DNA of 64,000 bases from Planctomycetaceae bacterium. Lineage in GTDB: Bacteria; Planctomycetota; Phycisphaerae; Tepidisphaerales; Tepidisphaeraceae. Positions within the stretch are counted from its first letter, which is position 1. Every line of letters starts with the position of its first letter. A program made the position numbers and the translations under genes. Below, piece by piece: positions 1 to 9,094 of this stretch. Below the pieces are notes generated by a model that was given only the letters and a program-made list of their open reading frames with translations, was not told the DNA's origin and ran no database searches. The stretch lies in the NCBI GenBank assembly GCA_027487775.1, contig JAIYCY010000013.1, positions 62,001 through 126,000 on the forward strand, written 5' to 3'.

Positions 1-2
1 GT

Positions 3-389
3 CAGAAGGTCAAGATCAAGACGTGGGTGGTCCCCGGCTCAACCGAAGTGCACGCCGACATGAAGCGATTGAACCTGCGTGGCGTGCCCAAGGACAGCAA
101 CGAAAAGAGCATCGAGGATGTTCTGGCCGATGCCGGCTGCGACATCGCCCCGTCCGGCTGCGGCGCGTGCCTCGGCGGTCCGCCTGACACGATGGGCCGG
201 CTCAACAGCCCGATCACGTGCATCAGCAGCACGAACCGCAACTTCCCCGGCCGCATGGGTGACAAACGCGCCGGCGTCTACCTCGCCTCGCCGCTGACTG
301 TCGCCGCCAGCGCCCTGACCGGCTACGTCACCGATCCGCGCGAATACGTCACGCACAAGATCGAAACCGGCACCGCCGGCGTGGTGTGA
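3..389 (+). CDS. leuC: 3-isopropylmalate dehydratase large subunit, C-terminal part (partial)
   Basis: The visible 128 residues are the C-terminal part of an aconitase-superfamily protein; the gene begins before the window. LeuC with LeuD isomerises 2- to 3-isopropylmalate in cytoplasmic leucine synthesis. The motif SGCGACLGG carries two of the three cysteines that hold the 4Fe-4S cluster, and it is followed by the conserved block TSTNRNFPGRMG-like (here SSTNRNFPGRMGD) and the C-terminal SPLTVAASAL segment. The stop codon overlaps the start of the next gene as ATGA. LeuC is preferred over aconitase because of the short C-terminus without an aconitase swivel domain, but the missing N-terminus leaves a LeuC/homoaconitase distinction open. 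Confidence 0.9.
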   Translation, partial: QKVKIKTWVVPGSTEVHADMKRLNLRGVPKDSNEKSIEDVLADAGCDIAPSGCGACLGGPPDTMGRLNSPITCISSTNRNFPGRMGDKRAGVYLASPLTVAASALTGYVTDPREYVTHKIETGTAGVV

Positions 390-1111
390 TGATGAATGAC
401 ACGCCCCAAGAAATTCCTTGGTCAGAGTTTCGCGAGTCGCTCCTTGGGTACGCAAGCACTCCGGTTACCCGGCGCGAGCAGATCATTTTCAGAGGCCAAC
501 ATCGGTCGAGCCTGAATCTGACTACGACGTTAGATCGGGCGTTCAGTTTCAAAGGCGACATACGCCTTCGAGATGAGACCTCATCGCGTTTGCTGAACGA
601 GTTCGTCCGAGAGGCAATGATGGTGACCAACGCACGTTTACCCGAAGGCATCCCGCTTGAGCTTCTCGCTCGGCACCACGGTCTTCCCTCCTCATTGATG
701 GACTGGACGACCTCACCATACATCGCAGCCTACTTCGCGCTCGAGCAAGCCGACACCACCGGACCGGCCGCCGTCTGGTGGCTCGATCGCGCCAACAACG
801 ACATCGCTAAACTTCTGGAACGCGGTCGGATCGAATTCTACGACTCTCCTACAGATCTGCTTTTCAATCGCCGGGCCATTCATCAGCGCGGCGTCTTTGT
901 AAAGGCACAATTCGACACGCAATACCAACCGATGGAGTCGGAACTTGGGGAAGCTATCGGGAAGTTCATCCTCCGCACCGACGACCGCGACAAAGCCTTG
1001 GCTGACCTTGATGAGATGACGATCAATTCAACAACACTGTTCGATGATTTTTCTGCTGCCGCTCGGACCGCAGTTGCTAGAATCAGGGACAACGCCGGAG
1101 TTCGCCCATGA
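386..1111 (+). CDS. FRG-domain protein
   Basis: A 241-residue protein with an FRG domain, named for its N-terminal F-R-G motif. Visible motifs are IIFRGQHRSSLNLTTTLDR near residues 33-51 and ARHHGLPSSLMDWTTSPYIA near residues 92-111, the two most conserved blocks of the family. The biochemical activity of FRG domains is not established; they are frequent in phage-related and defence-island genes. The start overlaps the leuC stop by 4 bases (ATGA), and its own stop overlaps the next gene in the same way, so the three genes are probably translationally coupled. Base composition looks less GC-rich than leuC, compatible with acquisition. The domain call is firm; the cellular role is unknown. Confidence 0.85.
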   Translation: MMMNDTPQEIPWSEFRESLLGYASTPVTRREQIIFRGQHRSSLNLTTTLDRAFSFKGDIRLRDETSSRLLNEFVREAMMVTNARLPEGIPLELLARHHGLPSSLMDWTTSPYIAAYFALEQADTTGPAAVWWLDRANNDIAKLLERGRIEFYDSPTDLLFNRRAIHQRGVFVKAQFDTQYQPMESELGEAIGKFILRTDDRDKALADLDEMTINSTTLFDDFSAAARTAVARIRDNAGVRP

Positions 1112-1356
1112 GCAACGATTTTCCCTGGACCCCGCCTACTCTGTCCCTCGAAGACGAAAAGCTGATCTCGGCCTACCAGGAAATCGGCAGACCGCTCGAA
1201 GACCTTCCCTACACAGATGCGTTCGAGCAGCTCTGTCGAATGATGAAAATCGACTCCGATGACATGCCCGCAAAACACGCAGTGTTCCGCAGGCTGATCA
1301 TCCTGCGAAAGCAGGCCATCCTTCCCCGCGTGCGAGAACGAGCGCTCGCAGATTGA
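1108..1356 (+). CDS. small protein coupled to the FRG gene
   Basis: An 82-residue mainly helical, charged protein with no signal peptide or membrane segment and no family that I recognise. Its ATG overlaps the stop of the FRG gene (ATGA), so it is very likely co-translated with it. The small size and tight coupling suggest a partner or antidote protein, but that is inference from position only. It starts MSNDFPWTPPTLSLEDE and ends in an Arg-rich helix. A 144-base gap without a recognisable signal follows before the glycosyltransferase gene. Confidence 0.7.
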   Translation: MSNDFPWTPPTLSLEDEKLISAYQEIGRPLEDLPYTDAFEQLCRMMKIDSDDMPAKHAVFRRLIILRKQAILPRVRERALAD

Positions 1357-1500
1357 CTCCCACGTTGAGTGCGTCGGCGCGAATCTTGCCGATGCATCAA
1401 ACGCTCTGTCTCCGGATACGTCACGCCAACATCGTCCCTGTATCGTTTCGATCAAGTTCGTGCATCACAAGATCAGTGATGATGTCCCAAGCGTGGAACA

Positions 1501-2859
1501 TTGCTTGAAAGTTACTCCCGGTTGACGTCACCGCGTCCGTCGGTCAGTCTCGAAGCCGTGGCCGAGACAGATCGACTCAATCCCAGAAACCCTAGCCGAC
1601 CTTACTCGTCACACGACGCGACGATCGTTGTGGCTAGTGGAGTGGTGCTCATTCTGAGCCTGTTCGTCGCGCCGCTGATCGTTTACCGCGGCGACATGGA
1701 GCCGTTTTTTCTCTCGTGGTCGCGCGCGACCGAAGGCCATTCGCCCGCTCGTGCTTACGCCCTGACCGATTGCGATTATCCGCCTTTCACGCCCTATTGG
1801 CTCACGCTCGTCGAGCGTGTCCGGATCGCCTGCGGTTGGCCGACCGATCATCGCGGGCTCTGGGTGCTGGTGAAGCTTCCGTCGATTCTGGCACACTCGG
1901 CGGGCGTTTTGGCAATTGGTTTGTTGCTTCGACGCCGGCTCGGCGCGTGCATCGCAAAGCAATCGGCGCTCGCGTGGGCAGTTTGTCTGCCGCTGTTTCT
2001 CTCCGGTGCGATCTGGGGACAAATGGACACGCTGCTCGCTTCGCTTTTGATGCTGACAGCCGTCGCGTGTCTGCGCGACAGTCCGGCGTGGATCGGCGCG
2101 ACCATCGCGCTTGCGCTCTTTGTGAAGTTGCAGGCGGTCGTGATCGGCGTGGCGCTTCTGGTTTGGGTGGCGATCCGATTCGGTCTCCGCGGAATCCTGA
2201 TCAGCGGTGCGACCTTCGCACTCCTGCTTACGCTTACCGTCGGACCCATGATGATCTTCGGAGGCGAGGCCGGTCGTGAGGGCGTGCTCCGCGCGTACAG
2301 CAACGTCGACCGCTGGCCGCGCAGGCAAATGATGGCGCACAACCTTTGGTTCGTCGCCGACGCGGTCGAAACCCGAGTGCTCAAGCGGCCCGACAAGCTC
2401 GTCTTCCCGGACACGCGCGAGATCTTCGCAGGCTTCACGCACAAGCATCTCGGGCTGCTGCTCTTCGCCTGCGCAGTGATCTGGATCGTGCGATCACTTG
2501 CTCGACATCCCACGCACGCACGACTCATCCTCGCGATGGCGCTTTGCGGGTTTGCGATGTATCAGCTCGCCACGCAGCAACACGGGCGATACTCGCTGCC
2601 CTTCGTCGGGATGCTCGCACTCGTCTGGTCTCTCGAACCGCGTTGGCGACGGCTCATCGTGGCGCTCTGGATCAGTGCTTCGATCAACCTCATGCTCGGC
2701 ATCGTGCGGGGCAACCTCTTTCCCTCCGAACTCCCCTCCCAACTCCGTTTGCCCTACGATCTGATGACGCACGGTCTTTCGTTCGGCATGTCGCTGATCA
2801 ATCCATTCATTCTCGGCTGGGGTCTGCTCACACTGCACCGATCGGAGAAGCGCGATTGA
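1501..2859 (+). CDS. ALG6/ALG8-like membrane glycosyltransferase (GT-C fold)
   Basis: A 452-residue polytopic membrane protein with about ten hydrophobic segments beginning near residue 40. After the first membrane segment it has GDMEPFF, and near residue 92 the sequence DYPPFTPYW, which resembles the DYPPLTAY signature of ALG6/ALG8 dolichyl-phosphate-glucose glucosyltransferases. The likely role is transfer of a sugar from a polyprenyl-phosphate donor to a glycan on the outer face of the membrane; donor and acceptor cannot be read from sequence. The start is uncertain: TTG at 1501 is the longest choice, and GTG at 1558 is an in-frame alternative that keeps all membrane segments. Its stop lies directly before the phosphatase gene, so the two may be co-transcribed. 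Confidence 0.8.
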   Translation: MLESYSRLTSPRPSVSLEAVAETDRLNPRNPSRPYSSHDATIVVASGVVLILSLFVAPLIVYRGDMEPFFLSWSRATEGHSPARAYALTDCDYPPFTPYWLTLVERVRIACGWPTDHRGLWVLVKLPSILAHSAGVLAIGLLLRRRLGACIAKQSALAWAVCLPLFLSGAIWGQMDTLLASLLMLTAVACLRDSPAWIGATIALALFVKLQAVVIGVALLVWVAIRFGLRGILISGATFALLLTLTVGPMMIFGGEAGREGVLRAYSNVDRWPRRQMMAHNLWFVADAVETRVLKRPDKLVFPDTREIFAGFTHKHLGLLLFACAVIWIVRSLARHPTHARLILAMALCGFAMYQLATQQHGRYSLPFVGMLALVWSLEPRWRRLIVALWISASINLMLGIVRGNLFPSELPSQLRLPYDLMTHGLSFGMSLINPFILGWGLLTLHRSEKRD

Positions 2860-2885
2860 AACCCACGGAAACATCCACGCACCAC

Positions 2886-3779
2886 ATGAGCTGCCTCGAA
2901 ATCTGGGGCGGAAACGATCCGGTCGATTCGCATGTTCGGATGGCGGGGCTTGATGCGTGGGTTTACGCGGTGCCTCATGAGAATGCCGATGCTGGTGGCG
3001 ACGTTCATTTTGTCAGTTCTTGCGGTTCGGGTCGCATCGCGCGGTTCTGCATCGCCGATGTGTCCGGGCACGGCCAGGCCGTCTCAGAAGTTGGTCGCAA
3101 ACTTCGCGACTGCATGCGGCGATTCATGAATCGAATCGATCAGCGCCAGTTTTTAGTTGAGATGAATGGTGCGTTTACTCAGTTCTCGCGCGTGGGTCAG
3201 TTCGCGACGGCGGTCGTCGCGACATTCTACGCGCCGACCCGAACGCTCTCGGTTTGCAATGCCGGTCATCCCCCGCCGCTTTTGTTCCGAGCTCGTGAGC
3301 GCACATGGAGCGTGCTGGACGTCCGATCTGATGTTCCTGAGTCCGATCTGATCGTCAACGCGCCGCTCGGCATCATCGACGACGTCGGCTACCTCGGCTT
3401 CGACCTCAATCTCAATCCAGGCGATTTGTTGCTCTGTCACACCGATTCGCTGACCGAGGCCCGCACACGCGACGGCGCTTTCCTCGAAACCGCCGGCCTG
3501 CTCGATCTGCTCAACAGCCTCGCCGATGTCGCTCCCGAACATCTCATCCCCAAGCTCCTTTCGCGACTCGCGGTCACTGGCGCAGTGCCCGACGACGATC
3601 TGACGGTCCTGCTTTGCCGCGCGACGGGCCGCGGCAATCAGGCCAACTTCCTTCGACGCGTCGGCGGGGCCTTCACGTGGCTCGGCATGCTCGCCAGCGG
3701 CCGCCATGTGCCGTGGCCGGAATGGACACTGAAAAACCTCGGCGGATACTTCTTCCCGCCGCTCAGCAAAAGGCGCTGA
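2886..3779 (+). CDS. SpoIIE-type PP2C serine phosphatase
   Basis: A 297-residue protein with a PPM/SpoIIE (RsbU-like) phosphatase core. The metal-binding motif ADVSGHGQ lies about 60 residues from the start, followed by CNAGHPPPLL, PLGIIDD and the C-terminal DDDLTVLLC; these aspartates are the usual Mn/Mg ligands. Such enzymes dephosphorylate anti-sigma-factor antagonists in partner-switching pathways. A STAS antagonist is encoded far away at 56.4 kb, but no link between them is shown. The C-terminal 50 residues extend beyond the catalytic core and contain a weakly hydrophobic stretch. I chose ATG 2886 because homology begins soon after it; TTG 2856, which overlaps the preceding stop, is an alternative. 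Confidence 0.85.
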   Translation: MSCLEIWGGNDPVDSHVRMAGLDAWVYAVPHENADAGGDVHFVSSCGSGRIARFCIADVSGHGQAVSEVGRKLRDCMRRFMNRIDQRQFLVEMNGAFTQFSRVGQFATAVVATFYAPTRTLSVCNAGHPPPLLFRARERTWSVLDVRSDVPESDLIVNAPLGIIDDVGYLGFDLNLNPGDLLLCHTDSLTEARTRDGAFLETAGLLDLLNSLADVAPEHLIPKLLSRLAVTGAVPDDDLTVLLCRATGRGNQANFLRRVGGAFTWLGMLASGRHVPWPEWTLKNLGGYFFPPLSKRR

Positions 3780-3834
3780 TCGCCTGAAAGCCGATCGCCT
3801 CACGACGCAACCTCAACGCGCCGTCGGACTCTGG

Positions 3835-4572
3835 CTAATGCGTGGCCGACATCGGCGTTTTTTGGTGGGCGCGGAGATCGCTTTCGACTTGACCGTCGGA
3901 GAGTCGGATGACGCGTTGACATCGGTCTGCCACGCCCGGATCGTGCGTCACGATGATCACTGTGGTCCCCTGCTTCACGAGTTCATCAAACACGCCGAGA
4001 ATCGCCTTGCCGGTTTTGCTGTCGAGGGCACCCGTCGGTTCGTCGGCGAGGAGGATGAGCGGGTCGTTGACGAGTGATCGTGCGATGCAGACGCGTTGTT
4101 GCTGTCCGCCTGATAGTTGCGTCGGGCGGTGATCCAGTCGCTCGGCGAGTCCGACGCGTTCGGCGAGTTCTTTGGCGCGCTTTCTGCGAATCGCGGGCTC
4201 GATGCCGCGATAGAACATTGGGACTTCCAGATTTTCGAGAACGGTCAGTTGTTGAATCAGGTTGAAGTTTTGGAAGACGAACCCGATCCGTTCTGAGCGA
4301 ATCGCGCTTAAGTCGTCGTCGTCCAGGCGACTGACATCATCGCCGCCGAGGATGTAGGCACCGGACGTCGGACGATCGAGGCAGCCGAGGATGTTCATCA
4401 TGGTGCTTTTGCCCGAGCCGCTCGCGCCCATGATGGCGGTGTATTCGCCGCGGACGAGTTCGATGCTCACGCCTGCAAGGGCGGCCACCTCGATATCAGT
4501 GCCCGGTTTGCGGTAAATCCGCGTGACCTCATTCAATTCCGCCACCAGCGACTTCTGAGCTTCGGTCGACAT
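3835..4572 (-). CDS. MacB/LolD-type ABC transporter ATP-binding protein
   Basis: A 245-residue nucleotide-binding subunit. It has Walker A GASGSGKST near residue 50, the Q-loop FVFQNFNLI, the signature LSGGQQQR, Walker B LILLADEPTGALD and the switch histidine in VTHD. The sequence ADEPTGALDS and the overall length place it in the MacB/LolD/FtsE-like group, which powers MacA/TolC-type export or lipoprotein release. No MacB-type permease is next to it. The membrane-fusion and outer-membrane genes at 7.2-11 kb on the same strand are plausible partners, with transketolase and a plus-strand gene lying between. The start is the ATG at 4572, preceded on the minus strand by only a weak ribosome site. 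Confidence 0.9.
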   Translation of the reverse strand: MSTEAQKSLVAELNEVTRIYRKPGTDIEVAALAGVSIELVRGEYTAIMGASGSGKSTMMNILGCLDRPTSGAYILGGDDVSRLDDDDLSAIRSERIGFVFQNFNLIQQLTVLENLEVPMFYRGIEPAIRRKRAKELAERVGLAERLDHRPTQLSGGQQQRVCIARSLVNDPLILLADEPTGALDSKTGKAILGVFDELVKQGTTVIIVTHDPGVADRCQRVIRLSDGQVESDLRAHQKTPMSATH

Positions 4573-4610
4573 CGTTACATTCTACGCAACCGCTTGCCCG
4601 AAAGTCAGTG

Positions 4611-5066
4611 ATGTCCATCGAATCTATGACGAACGACTTTTCGCCCGACGCGGCCCGTCGGTTTGTGGTGCTGCATCATCATCAGATCGATCATCCTGAT
4701 GACGACGGGGCTCACTTTGATTTGATGTGGGAGGAGGATTCGACGGGTCCGCTGACGACGCTGCGTTGCCCGCATTGGCCGCTGCGGGTTGGGGATCGGC
4801 TCGTGGAACTCGTTCCGCATCGCCGGGTCTATCTGACGTACGAAGGCCCGGTGAGCAACAACCGCGGGCGGGTTGATCGGGTCATCGCGGGGACGTGCCG
4901 CCTCACCCCGCTCACCGAATCCCCCGCCACATTCACGCTCACGCTCATCCCCGAACCCCCAAACCCCGCCACCTCACTCCACATCACCCTGCAACACCTC
5001 CGCGACCCGACCATCGAATCCGATACACGCTGGATCGTGCAGCACGTCGAACAGGTATCTCAATAG
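4611..5066 (+). CDS. stand-alone LigD N-terminal (3'-phosphoesterase-like) domain protein
   Basis: A protein of about 151 residues that matches the LigD N-terminal (3'-phosphoesterase) domain, PF13298-like. RFVVLHHHQ, then HFDLMWEE, parallels the EHHARRLHYDFRLE block, where His and Asp bind Mn. Near residue 70, HRRVYLTYEGPVSNNRGRVD parallels the HPLEYAEFEGxIPxGxYGxG block. In LigD this domain removes 3'-phosphates or ribonucleotides during end-joining repair. Here there is no polymerase or ligase domain and no Ku gene nearby. The gene is divergent from the ATPase at 3835-4572. ATG 4611 is chosen; GTG 4608 and ATG 4626 are alternatives. Activity is uncertain because the spacing between the metal-binding His residues differs from canonical LigD. 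Confidence 0.7.
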   Translation: MSIESMTNDFSPDAARRFVVLHHHQIDHPDDDGAHFDLMWEEDSTGPLTTLRCPHWPLRVGDRLVELVPHRRVYLTYEGPVSNNRGRVDRVIAGTCRLTPLTESPATFTLTLIPEPPNPATSLHITLQHLRDPTIESDTRWIVQHVEQVSQ

Positions 5067-5147
5067 GACCGCGCGGATGACGGGACCAAAGTCATCATGG
5101 AGATAGCCGGGCAGATCTGACTCATCGCCGCCGATGCAATCTGCGCA

Positions 5148-7052
<1,905 letters not shown>

Positions 7053-7191
7053 GCAGAAGAAATAGCCCGAACGCCCGGCGGAGGCAAGTGAGGGTAAACG
7101 AAAGCGAGAGGTAAATCGGGCGAGAACGATCGACTTGAGACCGAGCCGAAATCAACGACCGAAATCCCAGACCGACGCCCGGGGGCAAAAT

Positions 7192-9015
7192 TCATTGACC
7201 GGCGGGCTGGGCATTCGGGCGTGAAGCGCCTTCGGGCCGAGCGGCACCTTCGGGACGCGCGGCACCTTCGGGTCGTTGCCCGCCTTCCGGTCGTGACCGA
7301 CCTTCGCCGCGCTGGGCGCCTTCGGGACGCTGTGCGCCTTCGGGACGCTGTGCGCCTTCGGGACGCTGTGCGCCTTCGGGGCGTTGTGCACCTTCGGGAC
7401 GTTGACCCGCGGGGCTGGCAGCACCGGGGACAGACGCACCGGGGCCACTGCCCGCTCCGGGGGGCATGGCCGGTGCGTTGGGATCGGTGGCGGCGGGCGT
7501 GAGTTGGATGCCGGCGCGTTCGAGGAGTCGTTTGCCTTCGTTGGCTTCCAATTCGAGAACGCGATCACCTTGGGTGAGTCCATCGACGACTTCGACGTGT
7601 GTGCTGTTGCTGGCACCGAGTCGGACTTGTCTGGGTTCGACGCGATCGCCGACGAGGACGAAAACGTAGCTGCTGCGGCCGACGGAGTAGATCGAGCCTG
7701 TCTTGACTGCGAGGGTTGACTCGCGTGTATCGGTCAGGATGTCAGCATCGACGCCCATGCCCGGCTTGAGGCCTGTTGGGGTGGAGAGCAGGAGGAGGTC
7801 GACGGGGTATTCTCGGGCGTCGGGGTTCCACCAGCGGTTGCCGGAATCGGCGACGATGCTGACGCGATCGACGGTGGCGCCGACGCTCACGCCGGGTAGT
7901 CCGCGGACGCGGACGGTTGCGGTTTGTCCGGGCCGGACGCGCGTGACTTGGGATTCGTTCAGGCGGACGGTTGCCTTCATGGTGCTGGTGTCGGGGAGTC
8001 GCAGGATGGGCTGTCGTTCACGGACTTCGCCGCCCTGCTGGATGATTTGCTGTTGGTCGCGGTTGTTGACGTAGACGACGATGCCATCGGCGGGTGCGAT
8101 GATGGTGCAGAAGGAGAGTTGTTCCTGGAGGTGGGCGAGTCTTCGTCGGCGTGTTTCGAGGGTTTGGTTTGCGGTGGTGACATCGGCTTGCTTTTGGTTG
8201 AGCATGCTTTCGTTTTGTCGTTTGATGCGTTCGAGGCGATTTTTGGCTTGTGCGAGCGCGTTTTCCTTGCTGGCGATGTCGGCGGGGTAGGTGTATTCGA
8301 GCAGGACGGCGAGAGCGGTTTCGGCTTCTGCGAGGCTGTTGCGGGCTTCGGTGACCTGGAGTTCGGACCGTTTGACTTCGGCGGCGGTCACGAATCCGCG
8401 TGCGAAGAGTGCGCGTGTTTGCTGCAGGTCATCGAGTCGATTCTGGAGGTTGATCTGCGCCATTTCCAGGCGGGTTTCTGCGGTGGATTTTTGTTGTGGG
8501 AAAGTGCCTTCGAGGAACTTTCGGAGTTCGATTTCGGCAAGTTGCAGCGCGACTTGTGCGCCTTCGAGTTCTGCTGAGTTGTTGCTGACTTGGATTTCGA
8601 GCATTTCCCGTGCGTTGGTGAGACTGGTTTCGGAACGTTGGAACTCGAGGGTTGCGTCTTCGATTTGTTGTCGGATGGTTGAGCTGTCGAGTTGCACGAG
8701 GATGTCGCCAGTCTTGACGCTTGCGCCTTCGCGGACGATTTCGGTGATGGACGTTCGACCTTCGACGCGGTTGACGAGTTCGATGTTGTTGACGGCCTGC
8801 AGTTCTCCGTCTTTGACGACGGTGACATCGAGTCGCATCGGCTCGATGACGTAGGTGCGGCTGAGCAGGCTTGCGGTCTGCGGTGCTGCGGGCTTGCTCA
8901 GCATGATGACACCGCCCACGATTCCGCCAACACCGATGACCGCGGCTGCGAGGAGTGCAAGCTTTCCGACGGATCGTTTGCGACGAGGCGATTCAGAGGG
9001 ATGGACTTGGCTCAT
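7192..9015 (-). CDS. HlyD/MacA-like periplasmic membrane-fusion protein
   Basis: A 607-residue adaptor of tripartite efflux systems. After a short basic N-terminus comes one membrane segment (about residues 18-38), then a biotinyl-lipoyl half near residue 90, a long alpha-helical hairpin (about residues 110-310, rich in Gln, Glu and Arg, coiled-coil like), the second lipoyl half with IIAPADGIVVYV, and beta-barrel and membrane-proximal domains. The last 90 residues are low-complexity and contain a tandem QRPEGA hexapeptide. ATG 9015 is chosen because GGAG lies 8 bases upstream; a longer reading from 9078 lacks such a site. The outer-membrane partner gene is immediately upstream (80-base gap), so the two form an operon. 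No inner-membrane RND pump is encoded; the partner may be an ABC permease. Confidence 0.9.
   Translation of the reverse strand: MSQVHPSESPRRKRSVGKLALLAAAVIGVGGIVGGVIMLSKPAAPQTASLLSRTYVIEPMRLDVTVVKDGELQAVNNIELVNRVEGRTSITEIVREGASVKTGDILVQLDSSTIRQQIEDATLEFQRSETSLTNAREMLEIQVSNNSAELEGAQVALQLAEIELRKFLEGTFPQQKSTAETRLEMAQINLQNRLDDLQQTRALFARGFVTAAEVKRSELQVTEARNSLAEAETALAVLLEYTYPADIASKENALAQAKNRLERIKRQNESMLNQKQADVTTANQTLETRRRRLAHLQEQLSFCTIIAPADGIVVYVNNRDQQQIIQQGGEVRERQPILRLPDTSTMKATVRLNESQVTRVRPGQTATVRVRGLPGVSVGATVDRVSIVADSGNRWWNPDAREYPVDLLLLSTPTGLKPGMGVDADILTDTRESTLAVKTGSIYSVGRSSYVFVLVGDRVEPRQVRLGASNSTHVEVVDGLTQGDRVLELEANEGKRLLERAGIQLTPAATDPNAPAMPPGAGSGPGASVPGAASPAGQRPEGAQRPEGAQRPEGAQRPEGAQRPEGAQRGEGRSRPEGGQRPEGAARPEGAARPEGASRPNAQPAGQ
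7317..7404 (-). repeat. 18-bp tandem repeat coding QRPEGA
   Basis: Five near-identical 18-base units (plus-strand unit gccttcgggacgctgtgc) lie end to end inside the membrane-fusion gene, coding the hexapeptide QRPEGA. More degenerate RPEG copies follow towards the C-terminus. The unit length is a multiple of three, so copy-number change would lengthen or shorten the tail without a frameshift. Confidence 0.9.
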
Positions 9016-9094
9016 GGTGATGGCTCCGTGACTGCTTGCGTTCGTTTCGGGTGCGTCGACGCAATGGTGATGCGTCAACGCGATTCACTTTCTG

